A stretch of 64,000 nt of DNA, taken from contig NC_089782.1 of assembly GCF_040412425.1 (NCBI RefSeq), positions 42,298,322-42,362,321 of the forward strand. Direction: 5' to 3'. A program made the translations under genes and the position numbers. The stretch is from Macrobrachium rosenbergii. Its lineage: Eukaryota; Arthropoda; Malacostraca; Decapoda; Palaemonidae. This document shows, one piece after another, positions 25,001-37,000 of the stretch. The notes under the pieces are model-generated. The model did no database searches, was not told the origin of the DNA, and saw only the letters and a list, made by a program, of their open reading frames with translations. The first letter of the stretch is position 1, and each line of letters opens with the position of its first letter.

Positions 25001-28000
25001 GTATTGTCAGTTCAGTACAGACTGATACTCAGACCGAGAAAGTTCCTTTGACCTCAACAGCACTTCCTACCGCTATAGTTAAGATTTCAGGATCAGGTGT
25101 CCGGGAAGTAGTTCGTGTCTTTTTAGACACTGGAGCCCAGCGCACCTTTATTCATTCTGCTTTAGCATCCCGTCTCAAGTTGAAACCGATGTACTCCATT
25201 TCGCTCAAACTTATCGCATTTGGTAATCATGTTCAGACTGTAACCTGTGACGTCGTTCGTGTTGTTGTTGTGCGTGTTGGTACACAGCGTATTCCTATTT
25301 TTGCTGTAGTTTATGATGAAGTGAATACTGAGTTACATATACCTGGTATTGCTAATGTTGCAAAGAAACTCAAAGAAAAGGGAATTAAACTTGCTGATCC
25401 ATATATTAACTCAGATGTCATCAGTGATATCGGACTTGTAATAGGTGCTGATTATTACTCTAGATTTGTGACAAACAGTACTTTTTGTTCAGGAGTTGTA
25501 CTTTTAAGTAGTCCAGCAGGTTCCATTATTTTTGGACCTATGCCAAAATGGGCAGATGGCTCTCAGACTGTTAATAACATTAGCGTTCAGCATTCGTTTT
25601 GCGCACGTATTGGAGTTCAGTTACCAGAGTCAGAATTGAATCAAATTGAAAACCTTTGGAAACTTGATGTTGTAGGTATAAAGACAGAAACCCTTACACC
25701 AGAGGAAACTCAGTCAGTACGTCACTTTGAATCTACTTGCCAAAGGGTAGGCAATCAATATTTTGTCGAGTTACCATTCAAGAGTGATGAAAGACCAGCG
25801 ACTAATTATCGTAAAGCTTATGGTCAGTTGAAGTCACTTTCCAAATCCTTTGCTGCTCGTCCAGGAATTTATGAACAGTATTCCAAGATATTCAGTGAGT
25901 ATTTAGATTTGGGATTCATAGAGGAAGTAGACAACCCAGAAGTCATAGATGGATTGACTTATTATCTTCCGTATCATTCAGTGTACAAGAATTCCCCTAC
26001 CACTCCAATTAGAGTCGTGTTTAATGCTTCTAGTAAAGCAGACTCAAAGTCAAAGAGTTTGAATGATTGCCTGTTAACTGGACCTAGCCTAATCAGTAAA
26101 CTTGTTGAATCTCTTGTTGAATTTCGTACTAACCCGGTAGCAGTTGTTGCAGACATATCAAAGCATTTTTACGCATAGGTATTTCTCCAAATTGTAGGGA
26201 CTATTGTAGGTTTTTATGGTATGACGATCAAATGCTTCAGAAAGTTGTCACCTATAGATTTAAAGTAGTCCTGTTTGGTGTAACATCATCTCCATTTTTA
26301 CTTCAGAAAATACTAACCTATCACCTAGAGAATCATTCTAATCCATTAGCAAAAACTTTGATTTCACGTTTTATGTAGACAACTTTGCTCATACTTATGT
26401 ACATGTAGACCAGCTGAAGAGTGACTATCCTCAAATTAATGCTATTATGTCTGAAGCATCTATGCCATTACAATGTTGGGTGAGTAACAATTCAAAATTT
26501 AATGAAGATATTGGTATTAATCAGGAGAAACTAAACTTACATGATGTTAATGTTCTTGGTATCTCATGGAATTCTGTCAGTGATGAAATATCATTATACC
26601 AAAGTAAGAAAGTATGTAAGAGGAGTGTATGCATCATCAAATCACCAAAAGATTAGCATTATCTGTAATTTCTAGTGTTTTGATCCATTAGATTTTTGTC
26701 ACCAGTTTTGATCAAGGGAAAGTTATTTATACAGAAGCTTTGGAAATGTAAATATTCTTGGGATGAACAGTTACCCGAGTCATTAGTTCAAGAATTTCAG
26801 AGCATTTGCCAGAGTCTCAGTCAGATCTCTGCCATTAAATTCCCAAGATGTGTAATTAATCCAAACATTTCAGATTTACATATCTTTTTGTGATTCATCA
26901 GCAGTAGCATATGGTTTAGTAGCTTATGCTGTGGATTCAGGAAACAAATCTAGTAATCTCCTTATGAGTAAAGTTCGAGTAGCACCAAGCCCTCCACTTA
27001 CCATTCCCAAATTAGAATTACTTGCACTCACACTTGCAACACGATTAGCTGAGACCCTCTTATCCAACAATGAATTTGGATTTAGAAGTTGTACATTGTG
27101 GACTGATAGTGAAGTCACAATTAGTTGGGTATATCATGATAAATCTTCAGAAGTATTTGTGAGAAATAGAGTTGCTGAAATTCGCACCTTACGAAGAGAT
27201 TATAATTTGTGCATATTACATGTTCCCTCCAGTCAGAATTCTGCAGATTTAGTAACTCGAGGTGTTACCGTTTCAAAGTTAGCTAACAGTTTGATGTGGA
27301 AACATGGACCTTCATTTTTGCTTAATCCTTTGGAGTACCCGCCTCAGAAGGAATTTGTTTGCAATTCTGCAGTAGTATCAGAAATTTTAGTAGAACCAAA
27401 CATAATCCAACCTATTTGTCCTGTATTTGATATGGGAAGATATTCCACTCTTACTAAAGTAATGAGAGTGATATCAAAAGTCATGAAATTTTGTAATAAG
27501 TATTTCCCTGATAAATTCAAGTTGAATACTTTACATTCCTGCATAAGATTAGCTCAGTTACAGAGTTTTCCTACTTTATTTGAATATTTGAAACAGCCAG
27601 AGAAGAGTCCTAAACCAGCTACAGAAATTTTGAATTTGGCCAAGCAACTTGATATGTTTATGAATGAAGACCAGTTGATTTGTTGTGGAGGTAGATTACA
27701 GAACTCAGATCTGTCTCCTGAAACACAATGTCCAATTTATTTACCTGCCAAACATCCCTGACCAAATTAATCATAACTCATTATCATAATCATCATTGTC
27801 ATTGTGGGTTAAGTCAAACATTGCTGGGTCTTAGACAGCAATTTTGGATATCAAAAGCCAGAGTCATTATAAAGAATATCATTAGTAAATGTGTGCTATG
27901 TAGAAAGGTAGTTGGTAAGACTATCCCTCAACCAGGTCCACCTCCCCTACCAGAGGAGAGAGTCCGATATGTCAGACCATTCAGTTCTGTTGGAGTAGAC

Positions 28001-31000
28001 TTTACTGGATCTATAACTATTGTTGATCCTGCAACTGCTAGTGACAGTGAACGAGTATATGTTTGCCTGTTTACCTGTACTACCTCAAGAGCAGTACATC
28101 TAGAACTGTGTAGTTCTCTTACTACCTCAGAATTCTTATTAGCCCTTCGCCGATTTGGTGCAAGGTTCGGTGTCCCGTCTGTTGTCATCTCTGATAACGG
28201 TACCAATTTTAGAGGAGCAGAGAGATTTCTTAATGATATCAAAGATGAACCAGAAGTAAGAACATATATGCAAGATAACAACATAGTGTGGAAATTTAAC
28301 ACCCCTCGTTCACCATGGAGTGGTGGTTTCTTTGAGAGACTGATTGGAAGTGTCAAGAGTAGCCTTCATAAATCTCTCTTTAAGAAACGCATCTCATTTA
28401 ATGAGTTACGCACTCCTTTTATGCGAAATTGAGTGTATTATCAATTCTCGTCCACTTACCTATTTGTCAGAAGACATCCGAGAGGAGTATCTCAGTCCTT
28501 CTCATCTGATATATGGAAGAACAGTAACCCTGTTCCCACCTCTGAATTCCTTTGGAGCGGATGTTCCATATAGAGAAAATTTGGATTTGAGAGTACAGTA
28601 TGCTCGACTGTCAGACCTATTGAAGAAGTATGAGAAAGTGTGGATGAATTCTTACCTCCACATCACTGAAGGAAAGACATTTAACTTGTGCCAAAGACAA
28701 ATCTTGTTTGGTGAAAGTTGGTGATTTAGTACTTGTGCTAATAGAAAATAAGACTAGAGCCAATTATCCTTTAGGGTTAGTTACCCAGTTAATAAAGGGC
28801 AATGATGATGTTGTCCGAGTGCGATAGTTCATACAGCAGATGTAGAATATATGAGACCTATTTCCAAATTAATTCCATTAGAATTGCATCATGAGGTGAT
28901 TCCTGATGTGGAACCCATAGCATCACCGATTCCTCCGGCAGTACCCAATGCACCGCTGAGGCCGAAACGCCATGGCGCATGCAAAGCGGAACAGTTGCGC
29001 AGAGATTTAATAGATAATGATCTCTTGTGAGGCCTTACGACAGTAGTTAGATTTGTCCTACACCCCTTTTTGGGGGGGGAGAGTGTGGTGATTTGAGAAA
29101 CCACACACAATTTCTGTGTATATGTGAATCCATGCAGAGTTTCTGTGATTGAGGACTTGATTTGTTTTGTTTGTTTGTGTAACCTAAAAGTGAAGTTTAA
29201 GTTTGCAGAAGTATTGGAACTTTAGTTTGTATGAAAAAATGTATATTTTGGCATAAAGTTTGTTATGAGATTGCCCTTCTGTGCTTGAGTTTATATTTGA
29301 GATTGTAACTTTGTCATCATCAGTATGAAACCAAAATTGTAATGTTCCATTTGTCATGAGTGAAAGTATTAAATTTGTAAAGCTAATTTGAGTTTATGAA
29401 GGACAATATCATTTTGTAATGCTTATCTCATTATTTAACTGTGACTTATTTGCCACGAGTCATTTCTAATGTCGTTGTTTCCCAGCAGGCAGAAGGCGTC
29501 TGGAACAGCTACAGATAAGTCTTCCATGTTTGTAAGACTATGTTTTTTCGAAAAAGATAGTCATGTCCTATCTCCAAGACCTTGGTAGCTGTGGGAATCA
29601 TATTTGTAAATCTTATATTCATTGAGATTTTGGTACCTTAGCAATAAGCTTTAGTAATACCTACCTATGACTGACTTGTTTGAGATTTTCATTAACTAGA
29701 GTACCCTGATAGCCTATTTCGTGTTTACATTGCTTACCTACCAAGTGGACTCTTGATTTTCATACTAGCTATATATGTTTCAGTTACATTTAAGTAATAA
29801 ACGTGATGTTCAGTAAGGTGAAGCGTTAAAGCCTGTGATGTAATTTTGGTGTACTAGATATATATATTTTTCTTAATTATATTTTGTTATAAATTTGTAA
29901 CAAGCTTTCATTTGAACCTAGACCTAATAGTAGTAGCTATATCTTGCATCAAGTCAACAAGCTACGGTAGGCGTTGGGTTGTTAGCCTAAGCTTAGAACT
30001 TATGGTGATTGTACCAGTGGGAGTAAGCCACTACAGTACCTGTCAATGTACAGATTTAGTATAGTACTAAGTACCTCAGAAACTTTACAGTTCATAAGTA
30101 ACATCTAGGCCAGTGATTACTTAGCTAACCTAGAGTAACCTATCTATTCTAATGTGTTCATTCACCACTGAATGAATAGTTCTGCTAGCCCAACATCACT
30201 TGTTGGATGAATGATCAGTCTTATGTTCTGTAGCTTGCAGTTAAAGGGTGGTTGTAGACTGATTCAATACAGGGTGATAGCAAGCACCACTGGAAGCAGT
30301 TGTTTAGCCTAGTAGGCTATATTGTATTCACCACAAACACCAAACAGTCTCAAGACTGCCTTGTCTCCCTTAAGGGATAATGCAATAAAAAAATAGTGTG
30401 AAGATGCATAATATCATTTAAAAATGGGATTGAATAACCAGTCTTAACCTGCTGTTCTTAAACTCATAACAGGATTTTTAATAATTGTGTCAGAGTATTT
30501 TTGGAATTTGTGCCAGGTGTGACTACATCAACATTTGATTTTAACTGAGGGAGACCTCAGGGCCTAGAATTGAATTAAATTGAATATAGAGTTAAGGCCA
30601 AGCACTGGGGCCTATGAGGTCATTCAGCGGTGAAACTGAAATTGACAGCAAGAAGGTTTGAATGGTGTAACAAGAGGTAAACCTCGCAGTTGCACCATGA
30701 AATAATTGTTAGGAGAGGGTGGAAATTAAGATGGAAGAGAGATAATATAAAATGAGGTACAGGAAAAGGAATGAAAGGGGTCGCAGCCAGGGGCCGAAGG
30801 GACGCTGCAAAGAACCTTAAGTTAAGTTAAGTATACCTTAGTTTAACCAGACCACTGAGCTGATTAACATCTCTCCTAGGACTGGCCCGAAGGATTAGAT
30901 TTATTTTACGTGGCTAAGAACCAATTGGTTACCTAGCAACGGGACCTACAGCTTATTGTGGAATCCGAACCACATTATAACGAGAAATGAATTTCTATCA

Positions 31001-34000
31001 CCAGAAATAACTTCCTCTGATTCTTCGTTGGCCGGTCGGAGAATCGAACGCGGGACCAGCAGAGTGCTAGCTGAGAATGATACCCACCCGTACAATGAGG
31101 AACTGCAAAGAACCTTAAGTAATGCCTACAGTGCATCCCATGAGGTGCACTGACGGCACTACCTACCTACGGGGATAGACAAAGCTTTACAAAGCTGGAC
31201 AACTAGTAGGGAAGAGAGAGAAATTCATTTCTCGCTAAAATGTGGTTCGGATTCCACAATAAACTGTAGGTCCCGTTGCTAAGTAACCAATTGGTTCTTA
31301 GCAACGTAAAATAAGTCTAATCCTTCGGGCCAGCCCTAGGAGAGCTGTTAATCAGCTCAGTGGTCTGGTAAAACTAAGGTACACTTAACTTTTAATTTTT
31401 GAAGCACTATCAAAAGCAGTCATTCCTGTGACTTCCAGGAGTGCGAAACATCAACAAAAATTTCTAAACATTACAGTACTTTTTCACAATTTTTTGTAAC
31501 TTACAGTACTTTGTCATCAGGTGTACCTTCTATTAGATATGGACCCCACATACCGGCTGCACCGTCACCTGTAACGTTAGAGCAAGTCAGTTTTTCTAAA
31601 AAGAAAAAAATTACGTCGGTGTTTTGTAAAAAAGAGAAAAAAAAATGCTGGGTCAGGATTTTGAATCACCAAGTCAGCATTTTTTTAAAATGTTAACTTC
31701 TCTAGTTTCAGTGAGCAATTCGCTGTCTGAAAACCTAGAATATAAATTTGAACGAGATAGTGCTTCCCGTAAACTGAGATAAGAGCAAGAAAACTGAAAT
31801 GAAAATATGAATTACGTTAATACTAGACACAATGCTGATAATCTTACATACATAGGCTGAAGAAGTAATGTAAGCAGCTCAGTAATTTTAAATTCATAAA
31901 AAAGGAAAATTTTCAAATTGGTCCAAATTAACATAAAGCATGGGTATGCGAAAAGAATGGCTAACAATCATATGTCTGAAATTATGCAAGTTAGAATAGT
32001 TTATAAATCTACATTTGAATGAGTACATATTACAAAACAACAATACCAGCAATACGCGATTTAAAGATAATGTATACATCATATTTATATACACAGACTA
32101 ATGAGTATCCTCTAAGTGTTGTTTTTTCAGTACACTGTAATCATTTATAGTGCAGCAGATAATTGCATATTTCATAAGAATCGTTCAGATAGTGAAACAA
32201 GCATGAAATTTTGCACAAGTGCTCTTTAAAGTTCCCTCTATCAGAAAAGGGCGCTGGCCACGCAAAAAATTTAATATGGCGGCCAAATTCCAAGATGGCG
32301 GCCAGTATCGACAGATTTTGGCTAATTTTTCACTAGAATGGCATGTATTTGCTTCTAGCAATATGGTAAAGCTCTTCCATACTATTTCTTGTGAATATTA
32401 TGTTTCTGTAGCTTCCCAGTACAGTTTACCTTTAAATATGGGGGCTATATGGCTGCCAAGAAAAGGTAGAAACAATAATTATAATGAGAAATAATGCCCG
32501 TTCAACAATTATCGTTTTAAGCATGGATCTTGGTTTCTGTGGTTTTAGATCCTAATGAGGCCATCTCTTTCGAATAACTCATCAATTTTGAAGGAAAATT
32601 AATAAATGTAAAAGAGTGTATGTCTGCACACAACCAGGGCACACTGGTGACATCACTGCTGTGTAACTCAGCATGGGGTTCAGTGCCAGCTAATCCAGCT
32701 TTACTAATCCTGTAATCTTAGACTAGTAGTTGTAGTATAGTTTAGTTTAGTGTCCCAAATGCTTTCTAACAGCCCCAGACCAGCTATAGTTAGATAGCCG
32801 CACCTGAATAGACAGGATGTGCCAGCGCGGGAGAGCCGAGCCAAGGGTATGGGGCTGTACATGATGGTTCATGTACTTACCCGGATGGTGTACAGATCAC
32901 ACGGGACTTAAATGGCACTGGATGAATGATCGGGCTAGGTGTAGGAGACCGAACCTAGTTGAATCCCATACAGGAATGTGTGCTTTGTTTAAGGTGGTAA
33001 AGGATAACCCTCGGCCTTAATCAAAAGTGAAATCATGGCAGAATGTGATGCCAATCCAATATTGAGCAGTAGAAAAACAAACTGAGTTTGTGTTGTCTTT
33101 GTCAGAAGGACAAAAGAGGTGAGCACTTGACATCACCTCCAAGTCATCATGTCCTAGACCATGATGGGTACACAATGCTGGCAAGGAACATTCCCATGTT
33201 CAGTGAAATTAATGAAATGCCACTGATAATGGATCCAGCAAGGCTGGATGAAGGTGATGGCATAGAGGCCACTCTCAGGAAAAATGCAGCAAAATACCAT
33301 GTGAACTGTCGCTTGTTGTTTAACAACACTAAACTGGACCGTGCAAGAAAGCGACAATCCAATGACCAGACCAGCAACACTGAGACTAGTCGTGCAAAAC
33401 TGCGCCGAACCAGTCATGACAATGAAGTTTGCATTTTCTGTGAGAAAGTGGCACCTGCATCTGATCTCAGACAGGCTAGTACTAAGGGCCTTGACTTGAA
33501 ATTGCGTGAATGTGCAGAGATACTTAGTGATGGCAAGCTCCTTGCTAAGTTGACTGGTGGGGATGTCATTGCACAGGAGTTTAAGTATCACCATGCCTGT
33601 GTCTTTGTGCCCTCTACAACAGAAAAGGTCCTACCTGAGGAGCCTTGAGAAAGACCAAGGTAGCACTGAGTCAGAATCAGATGTGTATCCACTAGTTCTG
33701 TCAGAACTGATGACATACATTGTTGAAAACAACCTTTGTTCAGATGATCCAGTCACATTTCGGCTGGCAGATATTTGCCACCTCTACCAACAACGTCTGG
33801 AACAATTAGGGTGTAGAGTCACCAAGTGTAAATTCCACGAGACTCAAAGACAAACTTCTGGCAGAAATTCCAGAACTTGAGGCTCATAAATCTGGCAGAG
33901 ATGTATTACTTGCATTTCAAAAGGATGTGGGAAAAGCACTTGCTCAATCATCTGATCTTTCAGAGGCAGTTATCATTGCTAAAGCAGCAAATATTCTCAG

Positions 34001-37000
34001 AAAGTCTATACTTGATCATCAGTCACGGTTTGATGGCACATTTTCTGAGGCTTGTGTACGAAATTCTGTGCCTCCTCTCCTGCTCCAGTTTGTAGGGATG
34101 GTTGAGCATGGGGCTGACATCAAGTCACAGTTACGATTTGGAGCATCAAAGTCAGACCAGGCCATTGCACAGCTCATGCAGTTCAACTGCTACTCCCCGA
34201 TACAAAGAGGGAGCAACAACTCATAGACACTCCAAAGACAGAGAAACACCATTCCCAGTCTACATGGGACTCTCAGTCTATGCCAAAACCAGGAAGAGAA
34301 ACCTGGTTGAAATGCTACATCAGTATGGCCTCAGTATCTCTTATGACAGAGTACTGGAGGTCTCTGCACAGTTAGGAGATGCCACAGTTAGCAAATATGT
34401 GGAGGAGGGTGTGGTCTGTCCCCAGTACTGCGAAAAGGGTTGTTCACCACTGCAGTGATGGACAACATCGACAACAACCCATCTGCAACTACTGCCACTA
34501 CCTCCTTCCATGGAACTAGCATCTCCATATTTCAGCACCCCACCAAGGAGAACACTGGACAGGAAAAGACAGCAACTAAAGTTTGCACCTGAGAAAGTGA
34601 GGTCGGTGCCTGAATTGCCGGACACATTCACAAACATCTCACCAGCTATTTATATCCTGTCAGAGCCGTGAATGTGATCTGCAGGAATTCTTCCAGCACG
34701 AGAATCAAACATTCCCAGCTTCCCTTAGTGAGGTGGTAGGCTGTACACATGTCAGAAGTCTCAGCTGACCTCGGTCCTGGAGAGTCATGTTACACTAGAA
34801 GACAAAGAACCAAAGACTGATGTCCTCATTGTAGATGGATCAGCTTTGGTCCATGCCTTGCCACCAAAGAAAGGAAAGACCTTTGAGGGCTATGCACTTT
34901 GCGACTTCTTGCCTGTGATACAATCCTATAGCAGCAAGTACACATCATCACATCTTGTATTTGATGTATACAATACATCCAGCCTCAAAGCTGAGACCAG
35001 GCTCCAACGTGGTCAAGGAGGAAGGCGCAAGGTGACAGACAAGAACACAATTCCATCCAACTGGCGCAATTTCCTAAGACACGATGCCAACAAGACAGAG
35101 TTGTTCCAGTTCCTGGCAGACAAAGTTGCCCAGATGTCTGCCACAAATGTTGTCATTGCCACGAAAGGGTCTGCTGTCCTCAGCACTCATGAGGCTAGTC
35201 TTCAGGGACTGGAAAAGTGCTCTCATGAGGAAGCTGACACCCGCATCTTTCTCCATGCCAAATATGCCACAGAACATGGAGCCAAGACCATCACGGTTAA
35301 AGCAAATGACACAGATGTTCTTGTCGTTGCAGTCAGTGCTTTCTCCACTCTCCACAATCTAGGGCTAGAGAAGCTATGGGTGGCATTTGGCCAAGGCCAG
35401 AGCCTGCGCTGGATTGCTGTGCATGACCTGTGCAACTCTCTGGGCCAGGAGAAGGTGAATGGCATGCTCTTCTTCCATGCGTTCACAGGCTGTGATACAG
35501 TGTCAGCCTTCCGGAGCAAGGGCAAGAAGACCGCCTGGCAGACATGGAACATCTTTCCAGAGGCCTCCACTGTGTTCTCCAAACTGAGTCACTACCCTCT
35601 CAGAGTGGAAGAGAGTGACCTGAAGGTCCTGGAGAGGTTTGTCATACTTATGTATGAAAGATCCAGCACTGCTGGCACTGTGGATGAGGCTAGACTTGAT
35701 ATGTTTGCCAGAAAACAAAGGGCATATGAGGCCATTCCACCAACCAGGAGCTCTCCTCCAACACACCAAGCGTGCTGCGTACCAGGCTGGTTGTGTGTGG
35801 GGGCAGGCCACCCAGTGTCAGCCACAGCCAGAGAATCCTGCTGAGTGGGGATGGCAAAAGTCTGGTGAAGCATGGCAAGTCCTCTGGACAACCAACTCGC
35901 CCTTAGCCAAGAGTTGCCAACAGCTTACCAAATGTGGATGCAAAGCAGGCTGTCGGGAAAGGTGCAAGTGCTACAAGCTGGGTCTTCCTGCACAGCTCTG
36001 TGCACTTGCAAATGTGAAGTCTAGATAAATATTGCCCTCTCTTCAGTAGATAATCTAGCTTGAGCATCCAACGTGTCATGCTATGCCTACCTTCTTATCC
36101 TCGAATTTTCAAAGGTGTAGGTTGAGAGACCTATACATAGATTGGTTGCGTTTAGTCCGTATTTCTCTTCTTTTCTTTTTATGGTTACAGTCTTAGACAC
36201 AATGTTGTATGTGACCATACCATTACTATTTCAGTTGAAAATAGCATATTAGTTAAACTGTCTGATCACATGAATATACCATTAAATAAAAACAGTTGGT
36301 CTCTATGTCTGCTAGCGCTGTGGATAGAAAAAAACTTTTATGGCAACCATTTTTGTACGCCATCTTGGTTACAATTCATTTAGTAAGGGTTTTCAATAAA
36401 ATGTGTGGTATGGAACATTTTATAACCTAAAAGTCGAGGTTTAAAAAAAAAAAACTGGCATATTCCATCAATAGATGCTCCCAAACCAGTGAATCTCAAC
36501 ATAGATGGCGGCCATTTTGAAAAATAGCCGCCATCTTGGATTTCAGGTGGCCAGCGCCCTTTTCTAAGAGATCGTAGTCTTAGGAATGTTTGTGCCAAAT
36601 TTCATGCTTGTTTCACTATCTGAACGATTTTTACAGCAATCTGCTGCACTATTAAGGGAAAAGGAAGGCTACATAAGTTTAATAACTAATGATCTTATAA
36701 CTGAGTCTTCCAGTTTTGAATTTTGATTAACTTTTAACTCTATCTTGTACATTTTTCTAAAGCCTGTTTAACCACGGTAATCTGCATAGCTGAAGGAAAA
36801 TTTTGAGAAATTTTATATATGAAATTATTAGATCTGCTGGTGACCAGGGTAAGAGGAAGAAAGGGAACATACACAGTAATAAATGCACACCTGAAGCAGT
36901 CGTTTACACACCTGTTGTGTCCGGCGTAAAATCCTTGCTGACGACAGTAAGTTGGCAGTTGGGTAATCTCTGCTTCAATGCCAAAGCTGTTCCGATCCCA

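Larger units (their letters stand above)
21909..30335 (+). mobile_element. BEL/Pao LTR retrotransposon with both LTRs
   Basis: 8.4-kb element: LTR (21909-23164), primer-binding site, gag, pol (zinc knuckles, protease, reverse transcriptase, RNase H, integrase), polypurine tract, LTR (29084-30335). LTRs start TG and end CA. Flanking AACAC at 21904-21908 and 30336-30340 is a 5-bp target duplication. The DUF1759-like gag, the retropepsin with DTGA, YVDN at the polymerase site and the IINSRPL integrase tail are BEL/Pao traits. There is no envelope frame. It lies in oxidase intron 2, opposite in orientation to the gene. Confidence 0.93.
32147..36652 (+). mobile_element. Terminal-inverted-repeat element encoding a Cys-rich, nuclease-like protein
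   Basis: 4.5-kb element in oxidase intron 1. Inverted ends of about 175 bp (32147-32325 and 36479-36652) share TATAGTGCAGCAGAT, ATCGTTCAGATAGTGAAAC, AAGCATGAAATTT and AAAAGGGCGCTGGCCA. Between them is one plus-strand coding region, about 33035-36028, in several frames. There is no DDE transposase, reverse transcriptase or recombinase that I can recognise. I infer a DNA transposon or a mobilised host-like gene. The flanks show no clear target duplication. Confidence 0.7.
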
